Made by a program: the position numbers and the translations under genes
Notes under the pieces: generated by a model
Told to the model about the DNA's origin: nothing
The model's input: the letters and a program-made list of their open reading frames with translations, nothing else
Databases searched by the model: none
Source of the DNA: Bacillus thuringiensis
GTDB taxonomy: Bacteria > Bacillota > Bacilli > Bacillales > Bacillaceae_G
Assembly (NCBI RefSeq): GCF_022095615.2
Contig: NZ_CP155559.1
Span: forward strand, 4,027,501 to 4,091,500
Length of the DNA: 64,000 bases
Direction of reading: 5' to 3'
Part shown: positions 57,477-64,000 of the stretch, in pieces
How positions within the stretch are numbered: position 1 is the stretch's first letter
How the letters are laid out: every line of letters starts with the position of its first letter

Positions 57477-57539
57477 ATTTTTCACCTACTTTTTTGTCTA
57501 CTTGTAGTGTAGCGAATGAAGAAAAACTTCGTCAATCTT

Positions 57540-58139
57540 TTACGGAATAATAATTTGATCTTTTATTTTTTCCAGTGACTTCACACCAATCCCGTCGATC
57601 TCTAACAAATCTTCTATTTTCTGAAACGGACCATGTTCTTCACGATATTTCAAAATACTTTCTGCTTTCCTAGAACCAATACCTGTAATTTTTTCAAGTT
57701 GTTCTTTAGAAGCTGCATTTATTTGAACTTTCCCTTCTCCCTTTGAAACAGCAGCTCCTTCTTGCACTTGTTCGTTTTTATCCGGCACATAAAGGACCAT
57801 TTGGTCTTGTACCATTTGCGCTAAATTTACCTTTTTCCTATCTGCCTCGGGCAAAAAACCACCTGCCTTTTCAATAGCATCCTTGACACGGTCCCCTTCT
57901 TTCATTTCATACACTCCCTCTTTAACAACAGCTCCTTTCATATCAATTATAATTATTTTTTTCTGCTGCTTTGTATCCGATATTTCCGGTTTACTTTTTT
58001 TCTCTATCTCTTTCGCTTGAACATCCGTTGTAATGACTGATTGATCTGTATGCTGGTTCGTTTTCCAAAAAAGAAGAAAAAGTACAGTTCCAATAATAGC
58101 TACTATTCCTAACCATTTCTTTGGAAAATTCCACATCAT
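57540..58139 (-). CDS. comEA: Competence DNA receptor ComEA
   Basis: This 199-residue protein binds incoming double-stranded DNA at the cell surface. It has one N-terminal membrane anchor (about 8-25), a charged linker, an SLBB-like domain (about 60-120, GAVVKEGVYEMKEGDRVKDAIEKAGGF) and a C-terminal helix-hairpin-helix pair (about 138-199, INAASKEQLEKITGIGSRKAESIL and LLEIDGIGVKSLEKI). The start may be ATG 58139 or 58136. It is the first gene of the comE operon; I found no clear ComK box in the short divergent region. Confidence 0.94.
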   Translation of the reverse strand: MMWNFPKKWLGIVAIIGTVLFLLFWKTNQHTDQSVITTDVQAKEIEKKSKPEISDTKQQKKIIIIDMKGAVVKEGVYEMKEGDRVKDAIEKAGGFLPEADRKKVNLAQMVQDQMVLYVPDKNEQVQEGAAVSKGEGKVQINAASKEQLEKITGIGSRKAESILKYREEHGPFQKIEDLLEIDGIGVKSLEKIKDQIIIP

Positions 58140-58216
58140 TTTACACCTCTAATCATAAATTTATAACATCATTCATATTGTTTAGGAGAAAGCTGTTACG
58201 AAGGAGGGATGAAACA

Positions 58217-59044
58217 TTGAACATAGGAATTATAGGGACAGGGAACATGGGGAATATACTAATCGACGCATTTTTAGAAACCCGTGCTGTCAAACCTTCG
58301 TGCCTTACAATCATTAATCGAACGCCCGCCAAAGCATATCATATAAAGGAAAAATACCCTTCTGTTCATATAGCCAAAACTATCGATGAGGTAATCGAAC
58401 GATCACATCTTATTTTTATTTGCGTAAAACCGATAGATATATACCCGATCCTACAAAAATACGTTGAACATTTTTCTGATGAAAAGTGCTTAGTTTCTAT
58501 CACAAGTCCAATATCTCCATCACAATTAGAGACACTTGTACCTTGCCACGTTGCACGTATCATTCCGAGCATTACAAACCGCGCCCTGTCTGGCGCATCA
58601 CTATTTACATTTGGAAGTAAATGCTCTGAAGAATGGCAACAAAAACTATTTCGCCTATTCAAAAACATTTCCACTCCCCTTGTAATAGAAGAAGATATAA
58701 CGCGCGTTTCATCTGATATAGCAAGCTGCGGTCCTGCATTCTTTAGTTATTTATTACAATGTTTCATTAACGCTGCTGTAGATAAAACAAATATTACACA
58801 TGAAGAAGCCACTACTTTAGTAAGTGAAATGGTCGTTGGAATGGGGAAACTACTTGAAAAAGGGATTTTCACATTGCCTACTTTACAAGAAAAAGTATGT
58901 GTTAAAGGCGGCGTTACAGGAGAAGGCATTCGTGTTTTAGAAGAACATGTTGGGGATATGTTTCATAAATTAATTGAGCGGACACACGAGAAATTTGATG
59001 AAGATTTAAAATGCGTTAATCAGCAATTCAATAAACACACATAA
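58217..59044 (+). CDS. comER: ComER, pyrroline-5-carboxylate reductase-like protein
   Basis: This 275-residue protein has an N-terminal NAD(P)-binding fold (NIGIIGTGNMGNILIDAF, 2-19) and a C-terminal helical domain with SSDIASCGPAFFSYLL and GGVTGEGIRVLEE, as in ProC. In Bacillus this divergent gene is ComER, not the main proline enzyme; in B. cereus it has been linked to sporulation and biofilm. The start is TTG 58217, with AAGGAGG 9 bases upstream. It shares a 77-base divergent region with comEA. Confidence 0.9.
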   Translation: MNIGIIGTGNMGNILIDAFLETRAVKPSCLTIINRTPAKAYHIKEKYPSVHIAKTIDEVIERSHLIFICVKPIDIYPILQKYVEHFSDEKCLVSITSPISPSQLETLVPCHVARIIPSITNRALSGASLFTFGSKCSEEWQQKLFRLFKNISTPLVIEEDITRVSSDIASCGPAFFSYLLQCFINAAVDKTNITHEEATTLVSEMVVGMGKLLEKGIFTLPTLQEKVCVKGGVTGEGIRVLEEHVGDMFHKLIERTHEKFDEDLKCVNQQFNKHT

Positions 59045-59182
59045 TAAATACGTCATCGTCATTCCAAATCCTTTTTATACATGCTTACTTTTTTACATTA
59101 TATTTTTACTTAAACTAGCATTTTCACACTTCACGTATATCATCTTATTATTATTCTAGAACTAAAATTACAACTTCTTTAC

Positions 59183-59217
59183 AAAACAAAAGCAACCTTC
59201 TCGGTTGCTTTTGTTTT
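59183..59217. terminator. Bidirectional terminator between comER and yqeM
   Basis: A perfect 15-bp stem (59183-59197 and 59203-59217) with a 5-base loop and A/T-rich ends lies between the two convergent genes. It touches the yqeM stop. Confidence 0.92.
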
Positions 59218-59965
59218 ATCCGTTTTTCTTCGCCATGAAGAAAATACGCTCTGTTTGTTCTGTAACTTCAAGTCGTTCAAAATCACCAGTCACGCGAAGC
59301 ACTGTAAAACCAGCTTCTTCAAGCCATTTCGTTAACTCTTCAACCTGATATGCACGTTGCACGTGACATTCGTCAAAACGATGGTACACATCTTCTTCTG
59401 GGTCTTGAACAAAGAATGTTAAATCATGTTCTACACTATTTGATTCTTCACCAGGGAAGCAATTCCAAATAAGAGATATTTCTTCTCCATTTACTGTGTA
59501 TGTTTCATTTTGAAATACATGATGTATTTTATATAAAGAATGTACATCAAATAAAAACAAACCATCTTGACGTAAATGGTGAAACACTCTTCGAAATGTT
59601 TCTTGCACTCCATCTTCTTGCAATACATAATTTAATGAATCACAAAAGATTGTTACACAGTCAAACTCACCTGGAACATCAAGCTCTCGCATGTCTTGTT
59701 GGTAAAAAGGAATAAAGTATCCTTCTCCGCCTAGTTTTTGCTGAGCGACCGTTAACATTTCTTCTGAAAGATCGACACCGATTAAATCGTAACCCTTTTG
59801 TACAAGCGGAAGTGTTACATTACCAGTACCGCATGCTACATCAAGAATCTTCGCCTCTTTCATATCCGCTTGCTGTAAACTTTCCTCTGTGAATTCCACC
59901 CATTTATCATAAGGAACATCATTCATTAGTTCGTCGTACAACAATGCAAATTGTTCGTATTTCAT
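59216..59965 (-). CDS. yqeM: Class I SAM-dependent methyltransferase YqeM
   Basis: This 249-residue protein has motif I ILDVACGTGNVTLPL (about 40-54), motif post-I VDLSEEML and the later LFDVHS, fitting small-molecule or protein methyltransferases. It is the B. subtilis YqeM orthologue; the substrate is unknown. Its start overlaps the rsfS stop by 4 bases (ATGA). It ends a run of ribosome-linked genes. Confidence 0.9.
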   Translation of the reverse strand: MKYEQFALLYDELMNDVPYDKWVEFTEESLQQADMKEAKILDVACGTGNVTLPLVQKGYDLIGVDLSEEMLTVAQQKLGGEGYFIPFYQQDMRELDVPGEFDCVTIFCDSLNYVLQEDGVQETFRRVFHHLRQDGLFLFDVHSLYKIHHVFQNETYTVNGEEISLIWNCFPGEESNSVEHDLTFFVQDPEEDVYHRFDECHVQRAYQVEELTKWLEEAGFTVLRVTGDFERLEVTEQTERIFFMAKKNG

Positions 59966-60318
59966 TGGTCTAGCTCGTCTGTAATATCCTCACGTGGCAC
60001 ATCGCCCCAAAGACGCTCTAAATTATAGTGATTACGCTCATCTTTATGGAATACATGAGCAACTACATCTCCAAGGTCAACTAGTACCCAGCGTGCTTCG
60101 TCAAAACCTTCCATACGTTGTACGTCGATTTCAAACTCATGTGCTTTTGATTTAATTTCACGCGCAATTGCTTGCACTTGCTTATCTGAGTTACCGTGAC
60201 AAATAATGAAATAATCTGCAATTGGTGAAATACCTTGCATATTTAGGACAACCATATCTTCTGCTCTTTTATCATCAGCCGCTTTTGCTGCTAATACTAA
60301 TAAATCTTTATCTTTCAT
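59962..60318 (-). CDS. rsfS: Ribosome silencing factor RsfS
   Basis: This 118-residue protein binds ribosomal protein L14 on the 50S subunit and blocks subunit joining during starvation. The family pattern is clear: VVLNMQGISPIADYFIICHGNSDKQVQAIA (about 23-52), then WVLVDLGDVVAHVFHKDERNHYNLERLWGD. It is the YqeL orthologue and overlaps yqeK and yqeM by 4 bases each. Confidence 0.96.
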   Translation of the reverse strand: MKDKDLLVLAAKAADDKRAEDMVVLNMQGISPIADYFIICHGNSDKQVQAIAREIKSKAHEFEIDVQRMEGFDEARWVLVDLGDVVAHVFHKDERNHYNLERLWGDVPREDITDELDQ

Positions 60319-60884
60319 TTACTAATTTCCTCCTTGATAACTGCGTTGTATGTTTGGAATGTCAATGGATAAATCGTTTGATTTTTTTCCATTAAAAATT
60401 GAATTGTTCGCTTTAATGCAAATAATAAAGCTTGATTTATATCCGTATATGCTAGTTTGCGAGCTTCCTCCACCCCTGGAAACTTTCGTCCAGGCTCAAT
60501 GTAATCAGCTACATAAATTACTTTATCTAACATCGTCATTTTCTCATGACCACTTGTATGATATGTAATAGCTTGCAGGATTTCAGGATCCGTAATGCCT
60601 ACTTCTTTTTCTACTAAGTATGCCCCAACAGGTGCATGCCATAACTCTTTGTTATAACAAAGTAAATCTTTCGGCAAACCTTCACTTTTAATAATCTCTT
60701 CCATCTCAGAAATCGCTCTACACTTCGCATAATCATGGAATATAGCTGCAACTTCAGCCTTTTTTTCATCCACACCGTATAACTTAGCAAGTTCAATTGC
60801 TGTCTCCATTACACCTATTGTGTGTATATAACGTTTTTCATGCATTTGTTGTTTGACAATATGAAGTGCTTTCTCACGATTCAT
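60315..60884 (-). CDS. yqeK: HD-domain nucleotide hydrolase YqeK
   Basis: This 189-residue HD phosphohydrolase has H21 (YIHT), H50-D51 (IFHDYAKC) and a later H109 (TYHTSG), the metal ligands of the YqeK group. Members hydrolyse diadenosine tetraphosphate symmetrically. ATG 60884 lies within the end of nadD (11-base overlap), so translation is coupled. An in-frame extension through nadD would be an artefact. Confidence 0.93.
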   Translation of the reverse strand: MNREKALHIVKQQMHEKRYIHTIGVMETAIELAKLYGVDEKKAEVAAIFHDYAKCRAISEMEEIIKSEGLPKDLLCYNKELWHAPVGAYLVEKEVGITDPEILQAITYHTSGHEKMTMLDKVIYVADYIEPGRKFPGVEEARKLAYTDINQALLFALKRTIQFLMEKNQTIYPLTFQTYNAVIKEEISK

Positions 60885-61443
60885 ACAACCCATTCCTCTC
60901 GATATACACCTGTACTTTTTCAGGAAGTAAATATTTACACGTTCTCTTCTCTTTATATCTCTCACGTAATAAAGATGAAGAAACTGCAAACTCCGGAATT
61001 TCCACAGTGGTGATAGGATAAGGTGTACGCAATGTATAACCAGGTCTTGCAACCCCAACAAACGTCACAAGATCAAGTAACGCTTCAATGTTATACCACT
61101 TCGGTAAATACTCAACCATATCTCCACCAATAATAAAGTGAAACTGCACATCAGGATACTTCTTCGTCAATTGTAACATAGTGTCATACGTATAAGATGG
61201 GCCCTTCCTGCTTAGCTCTTCTAAACAAATAGAAAAATGTTCCTCCACCTCAGTCGCAAGCTCTAACATTTGTAAGCGATTTTCTACACTTGTAATATTC
61301 CGCCCTTGTTTATGCGGTGGAATTTGGTTCGGTAAGAACCATACTTCTTCTAAATTCAAAGCGTGATATACTTCATTTGCAATTAGCAAATGCCCATAAT
61401 GTGGCGGATCAAATGTACCGCCAATGATGCCAATTTTTCTCAA
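60874..61443 (-). CDS. nadD: Nicotinate-nucleotide adenylyltransferase NadD
   Basis: This 189-residue enzyme makes deamido-NAD from nicotinate mononucleotide and ATP. The nucleotidyltransferase motif [13 protein letters not shown] (8-20) gives the (H/T)xGH site, and [14 protein letters not shown] (about 164-177) is the C-terminal ISSTxxR-type motif. Start ATG 61443. It lies 130 bases after yhbY, and overlaps yqeK. Confidence 0.96.
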   Translation of the reverse strand: MRKIGIIGGTFDPPHYGHLLIANEVYHALNLEEVWFLPNQIPPHKQGRNITSVENRLQMLELATEVEEHFSICLEELSRKGPSYTYDTMLQLTKKYPDVQFHFIIGGDMVEYLPKWYNIEALLDLVTFVGVARPGYTLRTPYPITTVEIPEFAVSSSLLRERYKEKRTCKYLLPEKVQVYIERNGLYES

Positions 61444-61573
61444 AAGAAACGCCCCTTCCTTTTACCTACAGTAACTCTCTTCATTCCTATCCGAAGAGAG
61501 TTCACTGTTAATAAAAGTTCAATTGGTTTCGCTCTCTACATCATTACGCACTAACGATAAAAAATAGCATATA

Positions 61574-61876
61574 CTAGTCTTTTGATCGCGGAAGTTTAAT
61601 TTGTTTATTTTCTCTAGATTCTTTGTATAAAACGATTGTACTTCCAATTACTTGAACGATTTCAGCACGTGCGCCTTTTGCAAGTTCTTCTGCAACTTCA
61701 CGACGATCGAATTCACAGTTTTGTAGCACACTTACTTTAAATAGTTCACGAACTTCTAAAGTATCTGCGATTTGTTTAATCATATTTTCATTTACTCCGC
61801 CTTTTCCTACTTGAAAAATTGGTGTTAAATGATGTGCTTGTGCACGTAAAAATCTTTTTTGTTTTCCTGTTAACAT
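61574..61876 (-). CDS. yhbY: YhbY family RNA-binding protein (YqeI)
   Basis: This 100-residue protein is a single CRS1/YhbY (CRM) domain. It has LTGKQKRFLRAQAHHLTPIFQVGKGGVNENMI (2-33) with the GKGG loop, and GSTIVLYKESREN (about 77-89). Homologues associate with pre-50S ribosomes. It follows aroE by 5 bases in the yqeG-yqeH-aroE-yhbY run. Confidence 0.95.
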   Translation of the reverse strand: MLTGKQKRFLRAQAHHLTPIFQVGKGGVNENMIKQIADTLEVRELFKVSVLQNCEFDRREVAEELAKGARAEIVQVIGSTIVLYKESRENKQIKLPRSKD

Positions 61877-61881
61877 ATATG

Positions 61882-62715
61882 TTAGCCTCCAAGCTTTCTT
61901 ATAACTAATTGTTTCATTCTATCGATATTCGGTACACGCCCTGTCCACATTTCAAATGCAAGCGCCCCTTGATAAACAAACATATCAATACCATTTTGAA
62001 TCATTGCACCTTGCTCTTTTGCCTCACATAAAATTTTCGTTTCAAATGGATTATAAATTATATCTGATACAATCGTCCCTTCTTTTAACGAAGAAATTTG
62101 TAATGGCGTATATTCGATGCGTGGATGCATACCTATTGTTGTCGTCTGAATGATAATATCATAATTCCCTTGTTCTTCTGTTGCTTTTTCTAGCGATAAA
62201 GCAACAGAATTAACAGTAGCCATACATGCAGCAATAAGTTCTTTCGCCTTATCTACTGTACGATTAGCTACATCAATCTCTTTCACACCTACATCAGCAA
62301 GAGAAAAATAAATAGCTCGACTAGCACCACCTGCGCCAAGCAATAAAATACGTTTCTCCTGAAGTGGTTCCCTACTAATTGACTGCAGTGCTCGGACAAA
62401 ACCAATTCCATCTGTATTGTAGCCAATCAATTTTCCATCCTTATGAACCACTGTATTTACTGCACCAATTTGTTTTGCTAGCGGGTCAATCTCATCCAAA
62501 TAATCCATAATAGCAACTTTGTGCGGCGTTGTTACATTAAATCCTGAAATACCTAATGCTTTTAAACCTCTTACTGCTTCCCCTAGCACTTCCTCTTTAA
62601 CAAGAAATGCATGATAATGGGCATCCATATTCAAGTGTTCAAATGCATCGTTATGCATAACAGGTGATAATGAATGTCCAATTGGATTTCCGATTACACC
62701 ATATAATTGTTTCAT
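61882..62715 (-). CDS. aroE: Shikimate dehydrogenase AroE
   Basis: This 277-residue NADP enzyme reduces 3-dehydroshikimate to shikimate in aromatic amino acid synthesis. Substrate-site residues are visible: S15-x-S17 (GHSLSP), K66 (NVTTPHK), N87 (GAVNT) and D102 (NTDG). The cofactor loop is GAGGASRA (127-134). Start ATG 62715, 15 bases after yqeH. Confidence 0.96.
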   Translation of the reverse strand: MKQLYGVIGNPIGHSLSPVMHNDAFEHLNMDAHYHAFLVKEEVLGEAVRGLKALGISGFNVTTPHKVAIMDYLDEIDPLAKQIGAVNTVVHKDGKLIGYNTDGIGFVRALQSISREPLQEKRILLLGAGGASRAIYFSLADVGVKEIDVANRTVDKAKELIAACMATVNSVALSLEKATEEQGNYDIIIQTTTIGMHPRIEYTPLQISSLKEGTIVSDIIYNPFETKILCEAKEQGAMIQNGIDMFVYQGALAFEMWTGRVPNIDRMKQLVIRKLGG

Positions 62716-62730
62716 AAATCCCTCTCCATA

Positions 62731-63837
62731 TTAAATTAAAGATTTACGCAATGAAACACTTACTCCTTTTGGTACGTGTGCAACAATTTTTGCTCCCGGT
62801 TCGTTCACAGTAACCCATCCTAATCCAGAGAATACAACATCCGTTTTTGGTTCACGAATATTAAATTCGTATTTCACTAGATCTGGCATATTTGCTAATT
62901 CTTCTGGTGTTGGCGGGCTTAGTAAATCCCCAGCATGATTTTTATACAATTCATCTGCTTTCTCAAGCTTTGTACGATGGATTGTTAAACGATTCGAGAA
63001 GTGACAAGTAAATGCACGACGACCACCACTTACATAATCAAAACGTGCCAAGCCACTGAAGAATAATGTTTGTTCTTCATTTAATTGGAACACCATTGGC
63101 TTAATTTCTTTTGTTGGTGTAATAAGCTTTAAGCTTTCTTTTCCAACATAATGAGCCATTTGATGGTGGTTAATAATACCTGGCGTATCATATAAAGAAG
63201 ATTCTTCGTCTAACGGAATATCAATTAAATCAAGTGTTGTTCCTGGGAAATGAGATGTTGTAATTACATTTTCAGTCTCATCACTAAATTCTTTAATCAT
63301 ACGATTAATAAATGTTGATTTTCCTACATTCGTACATCCCACAACGTAAACATCTTTTCCGCCGCGGTAATACTCAATAGCATCTGCCAGCTCAGCAATC
63401 CCTTGTCCTTTCGCTGCACTAATTAAAAAGACATCTTCTGGTTTTAATCCTAGTTGCTTTGCACTGTAGCGCATCCAATGCTTTACTTTATCATGTTTTA
63501 CTGACTTAGGAATTAAATCAGCTTTATTTCCAACAAGTAATACTTTATTATTCCCCACGAAACGATGTAAGCCAGGTAACCAGCTACCATTAAAATCAAA
63601 AATATCTACAATTTTAACTACTAACGCATCCGATTTTCCAATTCCATTTAGAATACGTAGGAAGTCATCATCTGTTAATGATACATCTTGAATTTCGTTG
63701 TAATGTTTCAAGCGAAAACAGCGTTGACAAATTACTTGTTCTTTCTCTAAAGATGAGGTAGGAGCATATCCCACTTCGTTTTTATCTTCTGTTTGAATTT
63801 CTACACCGCAACCAATACATTTAATTGTTTCAGTCAA
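62731..63837 (-). CDS. yqeH: Circularly permuted ribosome biogenesis GTPase YqeH
   Basis: This 368-residue GTPase helps assemble the 30S subunit. An N-terminal zinc finger has C7, C10, C37 and C40. The G motifs are permuted: G4 NKAD (104-107) comes before G1 GCTNVGKS (167-174) and G3 DTPG (217-220). A C-terminal RNA-binding region follows. The start is TTG at 63837, with GGGAGGAATAAAGT upstream formed by the end of yqeG. Confidence 0.96.
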   Translation of the reverse strand: MTETIKCIGCGVEIQTEDKNEVGYAPTSSLEKEQVICQRCFRLKHYNEIQDVSLTDDDFLRILNGIGKSDALVVKIVDIFDFNGSWLPGLHRFVGNNKVLLVGNKADLIPKSVKHDKVKHWMRYSAKQLGLKPEDVFLISAAKGQGIAELADAIEYYRGGKDVYVVGCTNVGKSTFINRMIKEFSDETENVITTSHFPGTTLDLIDIPLDEESSLYDTPGIINHHQMAHYVGKESLKLITPTKEIKPMVFQLNEEQTLFFSGLARFDYVSGGRRAFTCHFSNRLTIHRTKLEKADELYKNHAGDLLSPPTPEELANMPDLVKYEFNIREPKTDVVFSGLGWVTVNEPGAKIVAHVPKGVSVSLRKSLI

Positions 63838-63840
63838 ACT

Positions 63841-64000
63841 TTATTCCTCCCAGTTAATTAAACCTTTTTTCTTCATACTTCTCATAATTCTTCGTTCAAT
63901 TTTCCGATTAAAGCGCGTTACTAATCCGTCCGTTTGTGCTACCGGTACAACCAAAATCGTATGAAGTCCCACTCGGTTTCCACCTAACACATCCGTTAGT
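63841..64000 (-). CDS. yqeG: YqeG family HAD-type phosphatase (partial, C-terminal part in window)
   Basis: The last 52 codons of this frame lie in the window and end at TAA 63841-63843. They read TDVLGGNRVGLHTILVVPVA, then TDGLVTRFNRKIERR and KKKGLINWEE, the end of the YqeG HAD-IIIA family. The frame continues past the right edge. The catalytic DxD lies outside. It is upstream of yqeH by 3 bases, as in B. subtilis. Confidence 0.9.
   Translation of the reverse strand, partial: LTDVLGGNRVGLHTILVVPVAQTDGLVTRFNRKIERRIMRSMKKKGLINWEE

Noticed and set aside
58140..58216. ComK box between comEA and comER
   Set aside because: The region is AT-rich but lacks two clear AAAA-N5-TTTT boxes with the required spacing.

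Overview
The window looks like core chromosome of a spore-forming Bacillus, most likely a member of the Bacillus cereus group. It is AT-rich with typical Bacillus ribosome binding sites and sigma-A promoters. It carries sporulation genes (gpr, yqfC, yqfD), the CIRCE/HrcA heat-shock system, the ComE competence locus and the repeat-bearing vrrA gene. Intergenic repeats resemble the bcr family of the B. cereus group. Gene order follows the long B. subtilis yqe-yqf-yqg block, read here from yqg (left) to yqeG (right). The species within the group cannot be fixed by eye.

Region by region. (1) 1-6.1 kb: end of a sugar nucleotidyltransferase, then the phosphate operon pstS-pstC-pstA-pstB-phoU on the minus strand, behind a four-repeat PhoP box. 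(2) 6.1-10.7 kb: class B penicillin-binding protein, MFS transporter, Mn superoxide dismutase and a CAU tRNA. (3) 10.9-23.8 kb: DUF1189 membrane protein, LysM-like protein, ispG, the zinc cluster znuC-znuB-zur behind a Zur-type box, YitT-family protein, nfo, cshB, vrrA, ispH, nif3-like yqfO, trmK and cytochrome c550. (4) 24.2-29.5 kb: sigA-dnaG macromolecular synthesis operon, a decayed yqxD pseudogene, ppsR and ccpN. (5) 29.6-38.7 kb: recO, small yqzL, era, cdd, dgkA, ybeY, pgpH, phoH, yqfD, yqfC, yqeY, rpsU. (6) 39.1-48.9 kb: mtaB, rsmE, prmA, the heat-shock operon hrcA-grpE-dnaK-dnaJ, hemW and an HxlR-type regulator. (7) 49-64 kb: lepA, yqxA, gpr, rpsT, holA, small yqzM, comEC-comEB-comEA with divergent comER, and yqeG-yqeH-aroE-yhbY-nadD-yqeK-rsfS-yqeM.

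Most genes serve translation and ribosome assembly (era, ybeY, yqeH, rsfS, yhbY, prmA, rsmE, mtaB, lepA, rpsU, rpsT), replication and repair (dnaG, holA, recO, nfo), phosphate and zinc homeostasis, envelope synthesis and signalling (pbpA, dgkA, pgpH), and sporulation or competence. I found no prophage, insertion sequence, CRISPR array, secretion cluster or biosynthetic cluster.

No clearly new multi-gene system is visible. The observations most worth following are the yqxD pseudogene, the scattered bcr-like repeats (one supplying the mtaB stop codon), repeat polymorphism in vrrA and ispG, strong intergenic hairpins between pstB and phoU and before rsmE, a PstS without a lipobox, and the lack of spoIIP between gpr and yqxA.
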